This document shows positions 1-7,308 of a stretch of 18,710 nt of DNA, piece after piece (positions within the stretch are counted from its first letter, which is position 1; each line of letters opens with the position of its first letter). A program made the position numbers and the translations under genes. The stretch is from the NCBI GenBank assembly GCA_030613605.1, contig JAUWLO010000013.1, forward strand, positions 1-18,710, read 5' to 3'. Below the pieces are notes generated by a model, which worked only from the letters and a program-made list of their open reading frames with translations, was not told where the DNA came from and ran no database searches. The stretch is from Gammaproteobacteria bacterium. GTDB taxonomy: Bacteria; Pseudomonadota; Gammaproteobacteria; SZUA-152.

Positions 1-23
1 ATGACAGACTATTCAAAATTTCT

Positions 24-683
24 TTAAAACTGTCCGTCCCAAGTCACAAAATTCGCGTACAACTGCAAACCTGCGTGCTGACTTTTTTCCGGATGAAACT
101 GCACTGCAAACACATTTTCTTTGGTCAGTGCCGCTGCAAAGGGAAATCCATACACCGTTGAACCTGCAATGGGTTCCGGCCCGGCCGGCTGGACGTAATA
201 ACTGTGCACAAAATAAAACCGGGTATCAGGAACAATGTCTTTCCACATAGGGTGCGGCATGGTCTGATCAACCTGATTCCAGCCCATATGTGGCACCTTA
301 AGGCGCTCGTTGGTTATCGGGTCACGCAAGTTTTCGCCAAACGCTTCAACCGTGCCCGGAAACAAACCCAGACAATCGACCCCTTCATTTTCAGCGCTGG
401 AGTCCATCATCGCCTGCATACCCACACACACACCCAGCAAAGGCCGGCTGTTTGCCACTTCATGCACCACAGAGTCTAGACCAAGACGTCTAATTTCACC
501 CATGCAATCACGCATGGCTCCCACGCCGGGCAACACTACGCGATCGGCTTCGAGAATCTTAGCCTTATCCGCAGTGACCACCACACGATGATCGCCGGGC
601 ACATGTTCCAACGCCTTGGCGACCGAGTGCAGGTTGCCCATGCCATAATCAATAACTGCAACAGTATTCAAAATACAATCCAC
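24..683 (-). CDS. hisH: Imidazole glycerol phosphate synthase, glutamine amidotransferase subunit HisH
   Basis: HisH hydrolyses glutamine and passes ammonia to HisF, which makes imidazole glycerol phosphate and AICAR in histidine synthesis (cytoplasm). The 219-residue protein is a class I glutamine amidotransferase. It has the N-terminal AVIDYGMGNLHSV motif, the nucleophile Cys86 in LLGVCVGMQ, and the His197/Glu199 pair in VQFHPEKS. Length fits the family (about 200-215). The start used is GTG at 683. A TTG twelve bases further in would give MNTVAVIDYG, closer to the usual N-terminus, and neither has a strong ribosome binding site. It is the last his gene visible on the leftward strand; hisA and hisF, its expected partners, would lie beyond base 1. 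It is separated from hisB by 178 bases that carry a hairpin repeat. Function is near certain, the exact start is not. Confidence 0.97.
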   Translation of the reverse strand: MDCILNTVAVIDYGMGNLHSVAKALEHVPGDHRVVVTADKAKILEADRVVLPGVGAMRDCMGEIRRLGLDSVVHEVANSRPLLGVCVGMQAMMDSSAENEGVDCLGLFPGTVEAFGENLRDPITNERLKVPHMGWNQVDQTMPHPMWKDIVPDTRFYFVHSYYVQPAGPEPIAGSTVYGFPFAAALTKENVFAVQFHPEKSQHAGLQLYANFVTWDGQF

Positions 684-742
684 AACATTTTATGATTCTT
701 ATCCCGACATAACTGACACGTTTATACCTCACCACCCACTTT

Positions 743-865
743 TAAAAAGTTTTCAGGTGGTGTGAGGCAAGGCGAAAAGCGATGAAAAAGCGGAGTTTAC
801 ACATTAGTAAATGAGCATTTTGAGTCACTTTTTAACGCTGGATCACGCCGCCTGAAGACTTTCAG
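743..865. repeat. Intergenic hairpin-forming repeat-like element between hisB and hisH
   Basis: A 21-base left arm at 745-765 and a right arm at 843-863 are inverted copies matching at 17 of 21 positions. Three of the four differences become G-U pairs in plus-strand RNA (left-arm T751, T758, T761). Inside, 785-790 (AAAAAG) pairs with 828-833, AGCG at 778-781 pairs with CGCT at 836-839, and GTTTAC at 795-800 pairs with GTAAAT at 807-812 around a six-base loop. The whole stretch can therefore fold into one long imperfect hairpin. The right arm runs into the hisB stop codon at 862-864. The core GCGGAGTTTAC...GTAAATGAGCA resembles, from memory, a dispersed intergenic repeat of gammaproteobacteria. 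No second copy was seen in this window, so repeat status is inference. Confidence 0.6.
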
Positions 866-1455
866 AGACTACCCTTAGTTGATGGCAGGGTATCACCCAT
901 GCGCTCATCCATTTCAATTGCCATACGTACAGCACGGCCGAAGGCTTTAAAAACTGTTTCCGCAATGTGGTGTGCATTCTTGCCGCGAATATTATCAATG
1001 TGCAACGTAACCTGGGCGTGATTAATAAAACCCTGAAAAAATTCAGATAATAAATCCATATCAAAGTCGCCCACACGAGCACGTGTGTATTCCACACCGT
1101 ATTCCAGCCCCGGGCGACCGGAAAAATCGATCACCACGCGTGACAACGCCTCGTCCAACGGCACATAAGCGTGGCCGTAACGACGTATACCTTTTTTATC
1201 GCCGATGGCTTCCGCAAATGCCTGGCCCAGGGTAATACCCACATCTTCCACCGTGTGGTGAGCATCAATGTGCAAATCGCCTTTGGCTTTGATATCTAGA
1301 TCGATTAAACCGTGCCTGGCCACCTGGTCCAGCATGTGGTCAAGAAAAGGCACACCGGTATCAACATTGTAGTTGCCGGCACCATCCAGATTAATGCTGA
1401 CCTGAATTTTAGTCTCCAGGGTGTCTCTTTTTATAGTGGCTTTACGGTCAGCCAT
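862..1455 (-). CDS. hisB: Imidazoleglycerol-phosphate dehydratase HisB (single-domain form)
   Basis: This enzyme converts imidazole glycerol phosphate to imidazole acetol phosphate, a manganese-dependent step of histidine synthesis in the cytoplasm. The 197-residue protein has the two internal-repeat metal motifs: HHTVED at 66-71 and HHIAE at 162-166. It ends with LPSTKGSL, near the usual LPSTKG C-terminus. It lacks the N-terminal histidinol-phosphatase domain of the enterobacterial bifunctional HisB, so histidinol phosphatase must be encoded elsewhere. The ATG at 1455 has a good GGAG site seven bases upstream. It lies 111 bases after hisC, and its stop codon lies at the end of the hairpin element that separates it from hisH. 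Confidence 0.98.
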   Translation of the reverse strand: MADRKATIKRDTLETKIQVSINLDGAGNYNVDTGVPFLDHMLDQVARHGLIDLDIKAKGDLHIDAHHTVEDVGITLGQAFAEAIGDKKGIRRYGHAYVPLDEALSRVVIDFSGRPGLEYGVEYTRARVGDFDMDLLSEFFQGFINHAQVTLHIDNIRGKNAHHIAETVFKAFGRAVRMAIEMDERMGDTLPSTKGSL

Positions 1456-1566
1456 GGTTATCTCCAGGTGCTTTTAATGTCGGGACTAAATGCCGTTCTT
1501 TCTGACTCCGTAGCATAACGTTAAGCGCCAGTTGATTGAAGTGCCTGATGTTTTTTATAACCGTTT

Positions 1567-2670
1567 TCAATCCAGGCTATTGATTAAAGCAGACAAAAAG
1601 GCCTCATTTTGCTCGGGGCTGCCCACCGTCACCCGCAGGCAATCCTGCAAAACCCCGCCTGCCGGGGATAAATTCTTGATGAGTACACCCTGCGCCTTGA
1701 GGGATTCAAAAACCCCAGTGGCCGTCACTCCTGCTTTATTCACACCAAAGAGAATGAAATTGGCTCGGCTGGGGAGTGGCTTGATGCCGCCCATTGCTTC
1801 CAGTGCCACCATCAGTTTTTCTCTGTCCTCGCAGATTTGCTGGGTTTGCTGATCCAGTACTCCGCGATGAGCCAAGGCAAATTCGGCGCTTTTCTGAGTC
1901 AGTACGTTGATATTGTAGGGCAGGCGAACCTTGTCAAACTCTGTCAGCCAGGCCGATGGGCCCGCTAACAAACCCAGTCGCAGACCGGCCAGCCCCATTT
2001 TGGAGACGGTGCGCATCACCACCAGATTTTCGTACTTTCCACTTCCGACGTCCAATTCAGGCATAAAACTGTCACCGGCAAAGGCATGGTAGGCCTCGTC
2101 CACCACCACCAAACCGGGGCTGGCGTCGATAATGGCCTTAACCGCATTGCGATCAAACAGGTTACCGGTGGGATTGTTGGGGTAGGCCAAAAACACGCTG
2201 GCCGGCTGGTGTTCTTCGATGGCCGCCAGCATGGCGGGCAAATCGAGATCAAAATCGCCCGCAAGCGGCACACCGATGTAATCCATGCCGGTAAACGTGG
2301 CGATCATTTTGTACATCACAAAACTGGGCTCAGGGGCCAGAATCTTACGTCCAGGCTGAGCCAAAGCCATGGCAATCATCTGAATCAGCTCATCTGAGCC
2401 ATTGCCCAGCAGCACTTCCATGTCTGCCGGTACCCCCATCGCCTGACCCAAAATTTCCTTGAGGCCGTCCGGCGATGGATCCGGGTAACGATTGAGCTCA
2501 ACATCGCGCAACACGGCCAGCCACTCATCCACCATGGCTTCTGGCCAGTTGTAAGGATTTTCCATTGCATCCAGTTTGATGACATCACCGGAATCCGGCA
2601 CATGGTAAGCCGATAGCGCGCGAATTTCAGGGCGCACCCAGCGGGTAACTTTGTCGTTAGTGGTACTCAT
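1567..2670 (-). CDS. hisC: Histidinol-phosphate aminotransferase HisC
   Basis: HisC transfers an amino group from glutamate to imidazole acetol phosphate, giving histidinol phosphate. The 367-residue protein is a fold-type I PLP aminotransferase. YPNNPTGN lies at 163-170, the pyridine-nitrogen aspartate at 191 in VVDEAYHAF, and the Schiff-base lysine at 224 in TVSKMGLAGLRLG. GNGSDELI near 89-96 is the phosphate-binding loop. Length is normal. It follows hisD after 36 bases and precedes hisB by 111 bases on the same strand, so it is part of the his operon. Some genomes carry two hisC paralogues; the position next to hisD and hisB supports the histidine role here. Confidence 0.97.
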   Translation of the reverse strand: MSTTNDKVTRWVRPEIRALSAYHVPDSGDVIKLDAMENPYNWPEAMVDEWLAVLRDVELNRYPDPSPDGLKEILGQAMGVPADMEVLLGNGSDELIQMIAMALAQPGRKILAPEPSFVMYKMIATFTGMDYIGVPLAGDFDLDLPAMLAAIEEHQPASVFLAYPNNPTGNLFDRNAVKAIIDASPGLVVVDEAYHAFAGDSFMPELDVGSGKYENLVVMRTVSKMGLAGLRLGLLAGPSAWLTEFDKVRLPYNINVLTQKSAEFALAHRGVLDQQTQQICEDREKLMVALEAMGGIKPLPSRANFILFGVNKAGVTATGVFESLKAQGVLIKNLSPAGGVLQDCLRVTVGSPEQNEAFLSALINSLD

Positions 2671-2706
2671 GACGGGTTGATCTTAAAAGCTAGTTAAGGA
2701 TTGCGT

Positions 2707-4005
2707 TTAATTTTTAACGCGATATTCGGCCGACCGTGCGTGGGCTTCCAGCCCCTCACCACGCGCCAGGGTGGAGGCCGTTTTACCCAGCTCCGAGGCT
2801 CCCTCTGCCGAACACATAATCAGACTAGAGCGTTTCTGAAAGTCATAAACACCCAGGGGCGACGAATAACGCGCCGTGCGTGAAGTCGGTAAGACATGAT
2901 TCGGACCGGCACAGTAATCACCCAGCGCTTCGGCCGTGTAGCGACCCATAAAAATAGCACCCGCATGTTTAACCCGCTTCGCTAACGCTTCGGGATCTTC
3001 AACGGAGAGTTCAAGATGTTCCGGGGCTATGTGATTCGAAACCGTGATGGCCTCATCCATGTCTTTTACCTTCACCAGTGCGCCGCGATCAGTGAGCGAG
3101 GCGTGAATAATGTCGGCACGTTCCATGGTGGGTAACAATCTTTCGATGCTGGACTGCACCTTATCCAGGTAATCCGCATCAGGGCAAAGCAGAATGGATT
3201 GCGCATCTTCATCGTGCTCGGCCTGCGAAAACAGATCCATGGCAATCCAGTCCGGATCAGTCTTGCCATCACATATCACCAGGATTTCCGAGGGGCCGGC
3301 GATCATATCAATGCCCACGGTACCGAACACATGACGCTTGGCGGTGGCGACGTAGATGTTGCCCGGGCCAACGATCTTGTCCACCTGCGGGACGGTGTCG
3401 GTACCATAAGCCAGCGCCGCAACGGCCTGCGCACCGCCCACAGTAAATACACGATTAACACCACAAATGGCGGCAGCGGCAAACACCAGCTCGTTGATCT
3501 CGCCATCCGGGGTTGGCACCACCATGATTAACTCTTCTACCCCGGCCACTTTGGCAGGGATCGCATTCATCAATACAGACGAAGGGTACGCCGCTTTGCC
3601 ACCGGGCACGTACAATCCAACACGGTCCAGTGGCGTAATCTGCTGCCCCAGCAACGTGCCATCGTCTTCGGTATAGCTCCAGCTATCCTGTTTCTGGTGC
3701 TCGTGATAACTGCACACGCGATCGGCGGCCGTTTGCAGAGCGGTACGTTGATCATCAGGCAGGCCATCAAGGGCCTGTTGTAAGCGAGGGGCAGGAATTT
3801 CCAGCTCAGCCATGTCGGCAACTGACATACGATCGAAGCGATTAGTATATTCCACCAGAGCTGCATCACCACGGCTACGGATGTCGGCAATAATTCCAGT
3901 CACGGTAGCATTCACGGCTTCATCAGAAACGCTTTCCCACGCCAAAAGCTGGTCTAACTGAGACCAGAAGCTTTCGTCTGCAGAATTAAGTCGTTTGATA
4001 TCCAC
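2707..4005 (-). CDS. hisD: Histidinol dehydrogenase HisD
   Basis: HisD carries out the last two steps of histidine synthesis: zinc-dependent, NAD-linked four-electron oxidation of L-histidinol to L-histidine. The 432-residue protein shows the zinc ligands Gln261 and His264 in FSQAEHDEDAQS, the Glu329/His330 catalytic pair in IAPEHLEL, Asp363 in ALGDYCAGPNH and His422 near the C-terminus. Full length matches the family. The start is a GTG at 4005 with no clear ribosome binding site. The 34 bases between it and hisG contain TGTTTACCGA twice (4010-4019 and 4021-4030). It is co-directional with hisG and hisC and surely co-transcribed. Confidence 0.98.
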   Translation of the reverse strand: MDIKRLNSADESFWSQLDQLLAWESVSDEAVNATVTGIIADIRSRGDAALVEYTNRFDRMSVADMAELEIPAPRLQQALDGLPDDQRTALQTAADRVCSYHEHQKQDSWSYTEDDGTLLGQQITPLDRVGLYVPGGKAAYPSSVLMNAIPAKVAGVEELIMVVPTPDGEINELVFAAAAICGVNRVFTVGGAQAVAALAYGTDTVPQVDKIVGPGNIYVATAKRHVFGTVGIDMIAGPSEILVICDGKTDPDWIAMDLFSQAEHDEDAQSILLCPDADYLDKVQSSIERLLPTMERADIIHASLTDRGALVKVKDMDEAITVSNHIAPEHLELSVEDPEALAKRVKHAGAIFMGRYTAEALGDYCAGPNHVLPTSRTARYSSPLGVYDFQKRSSLIMCSAEGASELGKTASTLARGEGLEAHARSAEYRVKN

Positions 4006-4039
4006 TTTTTGTTTACCGATTGTTTACCGACAGTCCGAT

Positions 4040-4687
4040 CTATTGGCTCTTCGCCACAGCATCCGCAATCTGATCAATCAGCGCCTTGACGCGATTGTGT
4101 TTCATTTTCATCGCCGCCTTATTGACGATCAACCGTGAGCTAATGTCGGCAATGTGCTCCTTGGGCTCAAGACCATTGGCCTTCAAAGTGTTGCCGGTAT
4201 CCACCACATCGACAATGCGGTCGGCCAACCCCACCAAGGGCGCAAGCTCCATGGATCCGTAGAGTTTGATGATCTCCACCTGCTCGCCCCGATCCGCATA
4301 AAAACGGCGGGTGCTGTTAACAAACTTGGTTGCCACCCGTAAACGTCGGCCTGATGGTTCTTCTTTACCAACACGACCCGCTGTCATTAATTTACAACGG
4401 GCGATTTTCAAATCCAGAGGCTCATAAAGGCCTTCACCACCATGCTCCATCAACACGTCTTTGCCGGCAACGCCCAGGTCGGCAGCACCATACTGCACAT
4501 AGGTCGGTACATCGGTCGCGCGCAGGATTAACAACTTTACGTCATCACGATTGGTATCCAGAATCAGCTTGCGGCTGGTATCGGGATCATCCACGGGTTC
4601 GATGCCCGCGTGTTTTAGCAACGGCAACGTTTCTTTATAAATACGGCCCTTGGACAGGGCGATAATTAGATTGTCGGTTTCACTCAT
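4040..4687 (-). CDS. hisG: ATP phosphoribosyltransferase catalytic subunit HisG, short form
   Basis: HisG joins ATP and PRPP to form phosphoribosyl-ATP, the committed first step of histidine synthesis. At 215 residues this is the short form, with IALSKGRIYKETLPLL near the N-terminus, the AADLGVAGKDVL segment around 67-78, and the PRPP-binding stretch VDVVDTGNTLKANGL near 159-173. Short HisG lacks the C-terminal histidine-binding regulatory domain and in known cases needs the HisRS-like partner HisZ. HisZ is not in this window; in many gammaproteobacteria it sits near purA. The gene opens the his block directly downstream of murA (80-base gap), as in Pseudomonas. Upstream lies an 11-bp direct repeat (4691-4701 and 4705-4715). 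Confidence 0.97.
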   Translation of the reverse strand: MSETDNLIIALSKGRIYKETLPLLKHAGIEPVDDPDTSRKLILDTNRDDVKLLILRATDVPTYVQYGAADLGVAGKDVLMEHGGEGLYEPLDLKIARCKLMTAGRVGKEEPSGRRLRVATKFVNSTRRFYADRGEQVEIIKLYGSMELAPLVGLADRIVDVVDTGNTLKANGLEPKEHIADISSRLIVNKAAMKMKHNRVKALIDQIADAVAKSQ

Positions 4688-4690
4688 AGC

Positions 4691-4715
4691 TCTTCACAAA
4701 TCGTTCTTCACAAAT
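4691..4715. repeat. Short direct repeat upstream of hisG
   Basis: TCTTCACAAAT occurs at 4691-4701 and again at 4705-4715, a 14-base period, just upstream of the hisG start on the leftward strand. Read leftward the unit is ATTTGTGAAGA, so both copies carry a GAAGA purine run like a weak ribosome binding site. It may be a simple slippage duplication; no regulator is inferred. Confidence 0.6.
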
Positions 4716-4767
4716 AGTACCCACACTACCAATTAAACATTAAACACTCACCACTAAACATTGCTTT

Positions 4768-6027
4768 CTAATTCGGCACACGACGAATCGTCGCGCCCAA
4801 TTGCAGGAGTTTTTCTTCTATACGCTCGTAACCACGGTCGATGTGATAAATACGATTCACTTCGGTATCACCCTCGGCCACCAGGCCAGCCAGCACCAAA
4901 CTGGCAGAAGCTCTTAAGTCAGTCGCCATCACCGGGGCCGCGGTCAGCTTTTCTACGCCAGTGATGATGGCGGTATTGCCTTCCAGTCGTATTTCGGCAC
5001 CCATGCGCTCCAGTTCCTGAACATGCATAAACCGATTCTCAAACACCGTCTCGGTAATCGTACTGGAACCCTCGGCGATGGCATTCAGCGCCGTAAACTG
5101 CGCCTGCATATCCGTGGGAAAAGCGGGATAAGGTGATGTGTGAATATCCACTGCCTTAGGGCGCTTGCCGTGCATGTCCAGCGAAATCCAGTCGTCGCCC
5201 GTCTCAATCTCGGCACCGGTATCACGCAACTTGGATATCACCGCATCCAGTATGTCAGGCCGAATATCCTTGATCTTGATACGCCCACCCGTGATAGCCG
5301 CAGCCACCAGATAAGTGCCCGCCTCGATGCGATCCGCCACTACGTCATAACGGATACCATTTAACTGCTCAACGCCTTCGATGGTAATCGTCGATGTGCC
5401 AGCTCCCGTGATTTTGGCGCCCATCTGAATCAGACATTCAGCCAAATCCACCACCTCGGGTTCACGAGCCGCATTTTCCAGCACCGTAGTGCCCTCTGCC
5501 AGCGTGGCGGCCATCATCAGATTTTCAGTGCCGGTAACAGTAACAATATCCAGCACCAGTTTGGCGCCTTTCAATCGTTTTGCCCTGGCCTTGATAAGAC
5601 CATTTTCGACCACGATGTCTGCGCCCATGGCCTGCAGACCCTCAATGTGCAAATTGACAGGGCGGGAACCAATGGCACAACCACCAGGCAGGGAAACTTC
5701 CGCTTCGCCAAAGTGTGCCAGCAAGGGACCCAGCACCAGGATGGAGGCACGCATGGTTTTCACCAGCTCGTAGGGCGCAGAATATTGCTTGATGGTGGAC
5801 ACATCCGTTTCGATAGCCAGTTTTTCATCGATGACAATGCGAATACCCATGGCACCCAGCAATTCCATGGTAGTAGTAACATCCTGCAAATGCGGCACAT
5901 TACCCACCGTCATGGGGCCTTCAGCCAGCAACGTGGCTGCCAGTATCGGCAAAGCAGCATTCTTGGCGCCAGAGATACGAATCTCGCCATCAAGCATTGC
6001 GCCACCGGTAATAATTAATTTATCCAT
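4768..6027 (-). CDS. murA: UDP-N-acetylglucosamine 1-carboxyvinyltransferase MurA
   Basis: MurA transfers enolpyruvate from PEP to UDP-GlcNAc, the first committed step of peptidoglycan synthesis in the cytoplasm. The 419-residue protein is full length. It shows Lys22-Asn23 in ISGAKNAALPILAA and the catalytic, fosfomycin-reactive Cys117 in LPGGCAIGSRPV, and it contains RPDILDAVISKLRDTGAEI and TDLRASASLVLAGL further on. Cys rather than Asp at the active site predicts the ordinary fosfomycin-sensitive type. An AGGG ribosome binding site sits about six bases before the ATG. It lies between ibaG and hisG, a conserved position, but a terminator-like hairpin at 6111-6126 separates it from ibaG. MurA therefore probably has its own promoter in 6028-6105. 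Confidence 0.98.
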   Translation of the reverse strand: MDKLIITGGAMLDGEIRISGAKNAALPILAATLLAEGPMTVGNVPHLQDVTTTMELLGAMGIRIVIDEKLAIETDVSTIKQYSAPYELVKTMRASILVLGPLLAHFGEAEVSLPGGCAIGSRPVNLHIEGLQAMGADIVVENGLIKARAKRLKGAKLVLDIVTVTGTENLMMAATLAEGTTVLENAAREPEVVDLAECLIQMGAKITGAGTSTITIEGVEQLNGIRYDVVADRIEAGTYLVAAAITGGRIKIKDIRPDILDAVISKLRDTGAEIETGDDWISLDMHGKRPKAVDIHTSPYPAFPTDMQAQFTALNAIAEGSSTITETVFENRFMHVQELERMGAEIRLEGNTAIITGVEKLTAAPVMATDLRASASLVLAGLVAEGDTEVNRIYHIDRGYERIEEKLLQLGATIRRVPN

Positions 6028-6105
6028 GCAATCCCTAAATTTTATTTACATTCTGTCGTGGCCCTTTTGTAAAAGCCACCCTGTAAAAACGATCTATCAG
6101 AAACG

Positions 6106-6126
6106 AAAAAGCCACCGTCTGGTGGC
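6106..6126 (-). terminator. Rho-independent terminator candidate after ibaG
   Basis: On the leftward strand a perfect six-base-pair stem, GCCACC/GGTGGC with a four-base loop (6111-6126), is followed directly by TTTTT (6110-6106). It lies about 26 bases past the ibaG stop and 79 bases before murA. AAAAGCCACC also occurs at 6071-6080, so a second, competing pairing partner for GGTGGC exists. The stem is short, so termination is likely partial. Confidence 0.6.
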
Positions 6127-6152
6127 CCCTCTATGTTTGCCTGAACAACCCG

Positions 6153-6413
6153 TCAGGCGGAGCCTACTATCAACTTGCTGGCCAGCGCCCATTTTTCCGG
6201 TGTGTAAGCCTTAATGGTCAGGGCGTGTAATGTGCCATTGGTAATATGCTCGCCCAACGTTGCGTAAACCATTTTTTGCTGGGCTACGGGTGATTTGCCT
6301 TCAAAAACTTCCGAAATCACCACGACCTCGAAGTGACTGCCATCACCTGACACCTTAACGTCTGCACCGGGCAGTCCTGCTTCGATTAATTGTTGTACTT
6401 CTGCGTTTTCCAT
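6153..6413 (-). CDS. ibaG: BolA-family protein IbaG
   Basis: The 86-residue protein has the compact BolA fold pattern: an N-terminal helix (VQQLIEAGLPGADVKVSG), the variable loop with SHFEVVVISEVFEGKSPVAQQKMVY, and the C-terminal LHALTIKAYTPEKW. The conserved His in LHALTI and the variable-loop residues are the positions where BolA proteins share an iron-sulfur cluster with monothiol glutaredoxins. IbaG in E. coli is acid-stress induced and also lies immediately upstream of murA, which decides the symbol here. A terminator-like hairpin follows. A 121-base gap separates it from the exporter permease upstream, with no clear promoter that I could define. Confidence 0.93.
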   Translation of the reverse strand: MENAEVQQLIEAGLPGADVKVSGDGSHFEVVVISEVFEGKSPVAQQKMVYATLGEHITNGTLHALTIKAYTPEKWALASKLIVGSA

Positions 6414-6534
6414 TTTACCCGAGCTCCCGCTGACACAAACCAGATAACCTGTTGATTTATAGAGCTATCCATGAAATTGTCGGCTCATGCTGGTCTATCA
6501 AAAGCCAACCAAAATCAGGCGCAAAGGATACCCC

Positions 6535-7308
6535 TTAGCCACGAATTTTGTAACCCTTATGAAGCATCACCAACGCGACAATGCTAATGAGTAACAGGAA
6601 CCCTAACGACACCATAATGCTGATGCCTACATCGGCATCTGCCACACCAAAAAAACCGTAGCGGAAACCATCGATCAGGTAAAAAAACGGGTTAAACAGG
6701 GAAGCGGTCTGCCATGCTGCCGGCAGGGATTCTATGGAATAAAACACACCACTTAAAAACGACAACGGCAAAATGAAAAAATTCTGGAATGCTGACAGTT
6801 GATCAAATTTCTCGGCCCAAATACCGGCCACTAACCCTAACGCCCCCAGGATAGCGCTGCCCAAAATGGCAAACGTTACAATTGCCCAGGGGTGTGCCAA
6901 CGGCAGATCAATAAACAGTATGGCCACAAAATAAACAGCCATCGCAACCAACACACCTCGCACCACAGCAGCCAATGTAAAGGCCGCATAAAATTCCAGA
7001 CTTGAAATAGGCGATAGCAATACAAACACCAGATTGCCCATCATTTTCGACTGAATAAGACTTGATGAGCTATTGGCGAATGAATTCTGAATGATCGACA
7101 TCATCATTAACCCGGGAATCAGGAAGGCTGAATACGAAACACCTTCGTACACTTCCACATGGGCTTCCAACGCCTGGCCAAAGACCAGCAAATACAATAG
7201 CGCTGTGACTACCGGTGTTAACACCGTTTGCACCGTCACCTTGAGAAAGCGCACTACCTCTTTGGCAAACAGTGCATAAAAACCATACGCTCTTGAGCCA
7301 GCTTTCAC
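6535..7308 (-). CDS. ABC-2 type transporter permease (YadH-like)
   Basis: The 257-residue protein is an integral inner-membrane permease of the ABC-2 family, with about six hydrophobic segments. They include VLTPVVTALLYLLVFGQAL, AILGSAILGALGLVAGIWA, a stretch around FFILPLSFLSGVFYSI, and a final LGFLLLISIVALVMLH. It should pair with the ATPase encoded just upstream to form an exporter; the substrate cannot be read from sequence. The start is a GTG that overlaps the ATPase stop by four bases (GTGA), preceded by a strong GGAGG seven bases upstream, which indicates translational coupling. This pair, between mlaB and ibaG, is known from betaproteobacteria and some gammaproteobacteria. E. coli YadG/YadH are the closest named relatives; a role in envelope export is inference. 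Confidence 0.93.
   Translation of the reverse strand: MKAGSRAYGFYALFAKEVVRFLKVTVQTVLTPVVTALLYLLVFGQALEAHVEVYEGVSYSAFLIPGLMMMSIIQNSFANSSSSLIQSKMMGNLVFVLLSPISSLEFYAAFTLAAVVRGVLVAMAVYFVAILFIDLPLAHPWAIVTFAILGSAILGALGLVAGIWAEKFDQLSAFQNFFILPLSFLSGVFYSIESLPAAWQTASLFNPFFYLIDGFRYGFFGVADADVGISIMVSLGFLLLISIVALVMLHKGYKIRG

Noticed and set aside
421..434. CA-dinucleotide run (CCCACACACACACC)
   Set aside because: It is short and lies inside the hisH coding sequence, encoding the conserved VCVGM region; not a microsatellite of interest.
204..591. Two rightward open frames (204-479 and 310-591) opposite hisH
   Set aside because: They lie fully antisense to a strongly conserved gene, have no ribosome binding site, and their translations show no family features.
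843..1097. Leftward open frame overlapping the 3' part of hisB
   Set aside because: It is a shifted-frame shadow of hisB, whose own frame carries all the metal motifs.
1456..1566. Gap between hisC and hisB as a possible regulatory site
   Set aside because: Only a six-base AACGTT palindrome and no convincing hairpin or promoter were found.
5647..6214. Rightward frames opposite murA (5647-6018, 5789-6214)
   Set aside because: Antisense to intact murA and the ibaG terminator; His/Gln-rich or low-complexity translations without motifs.
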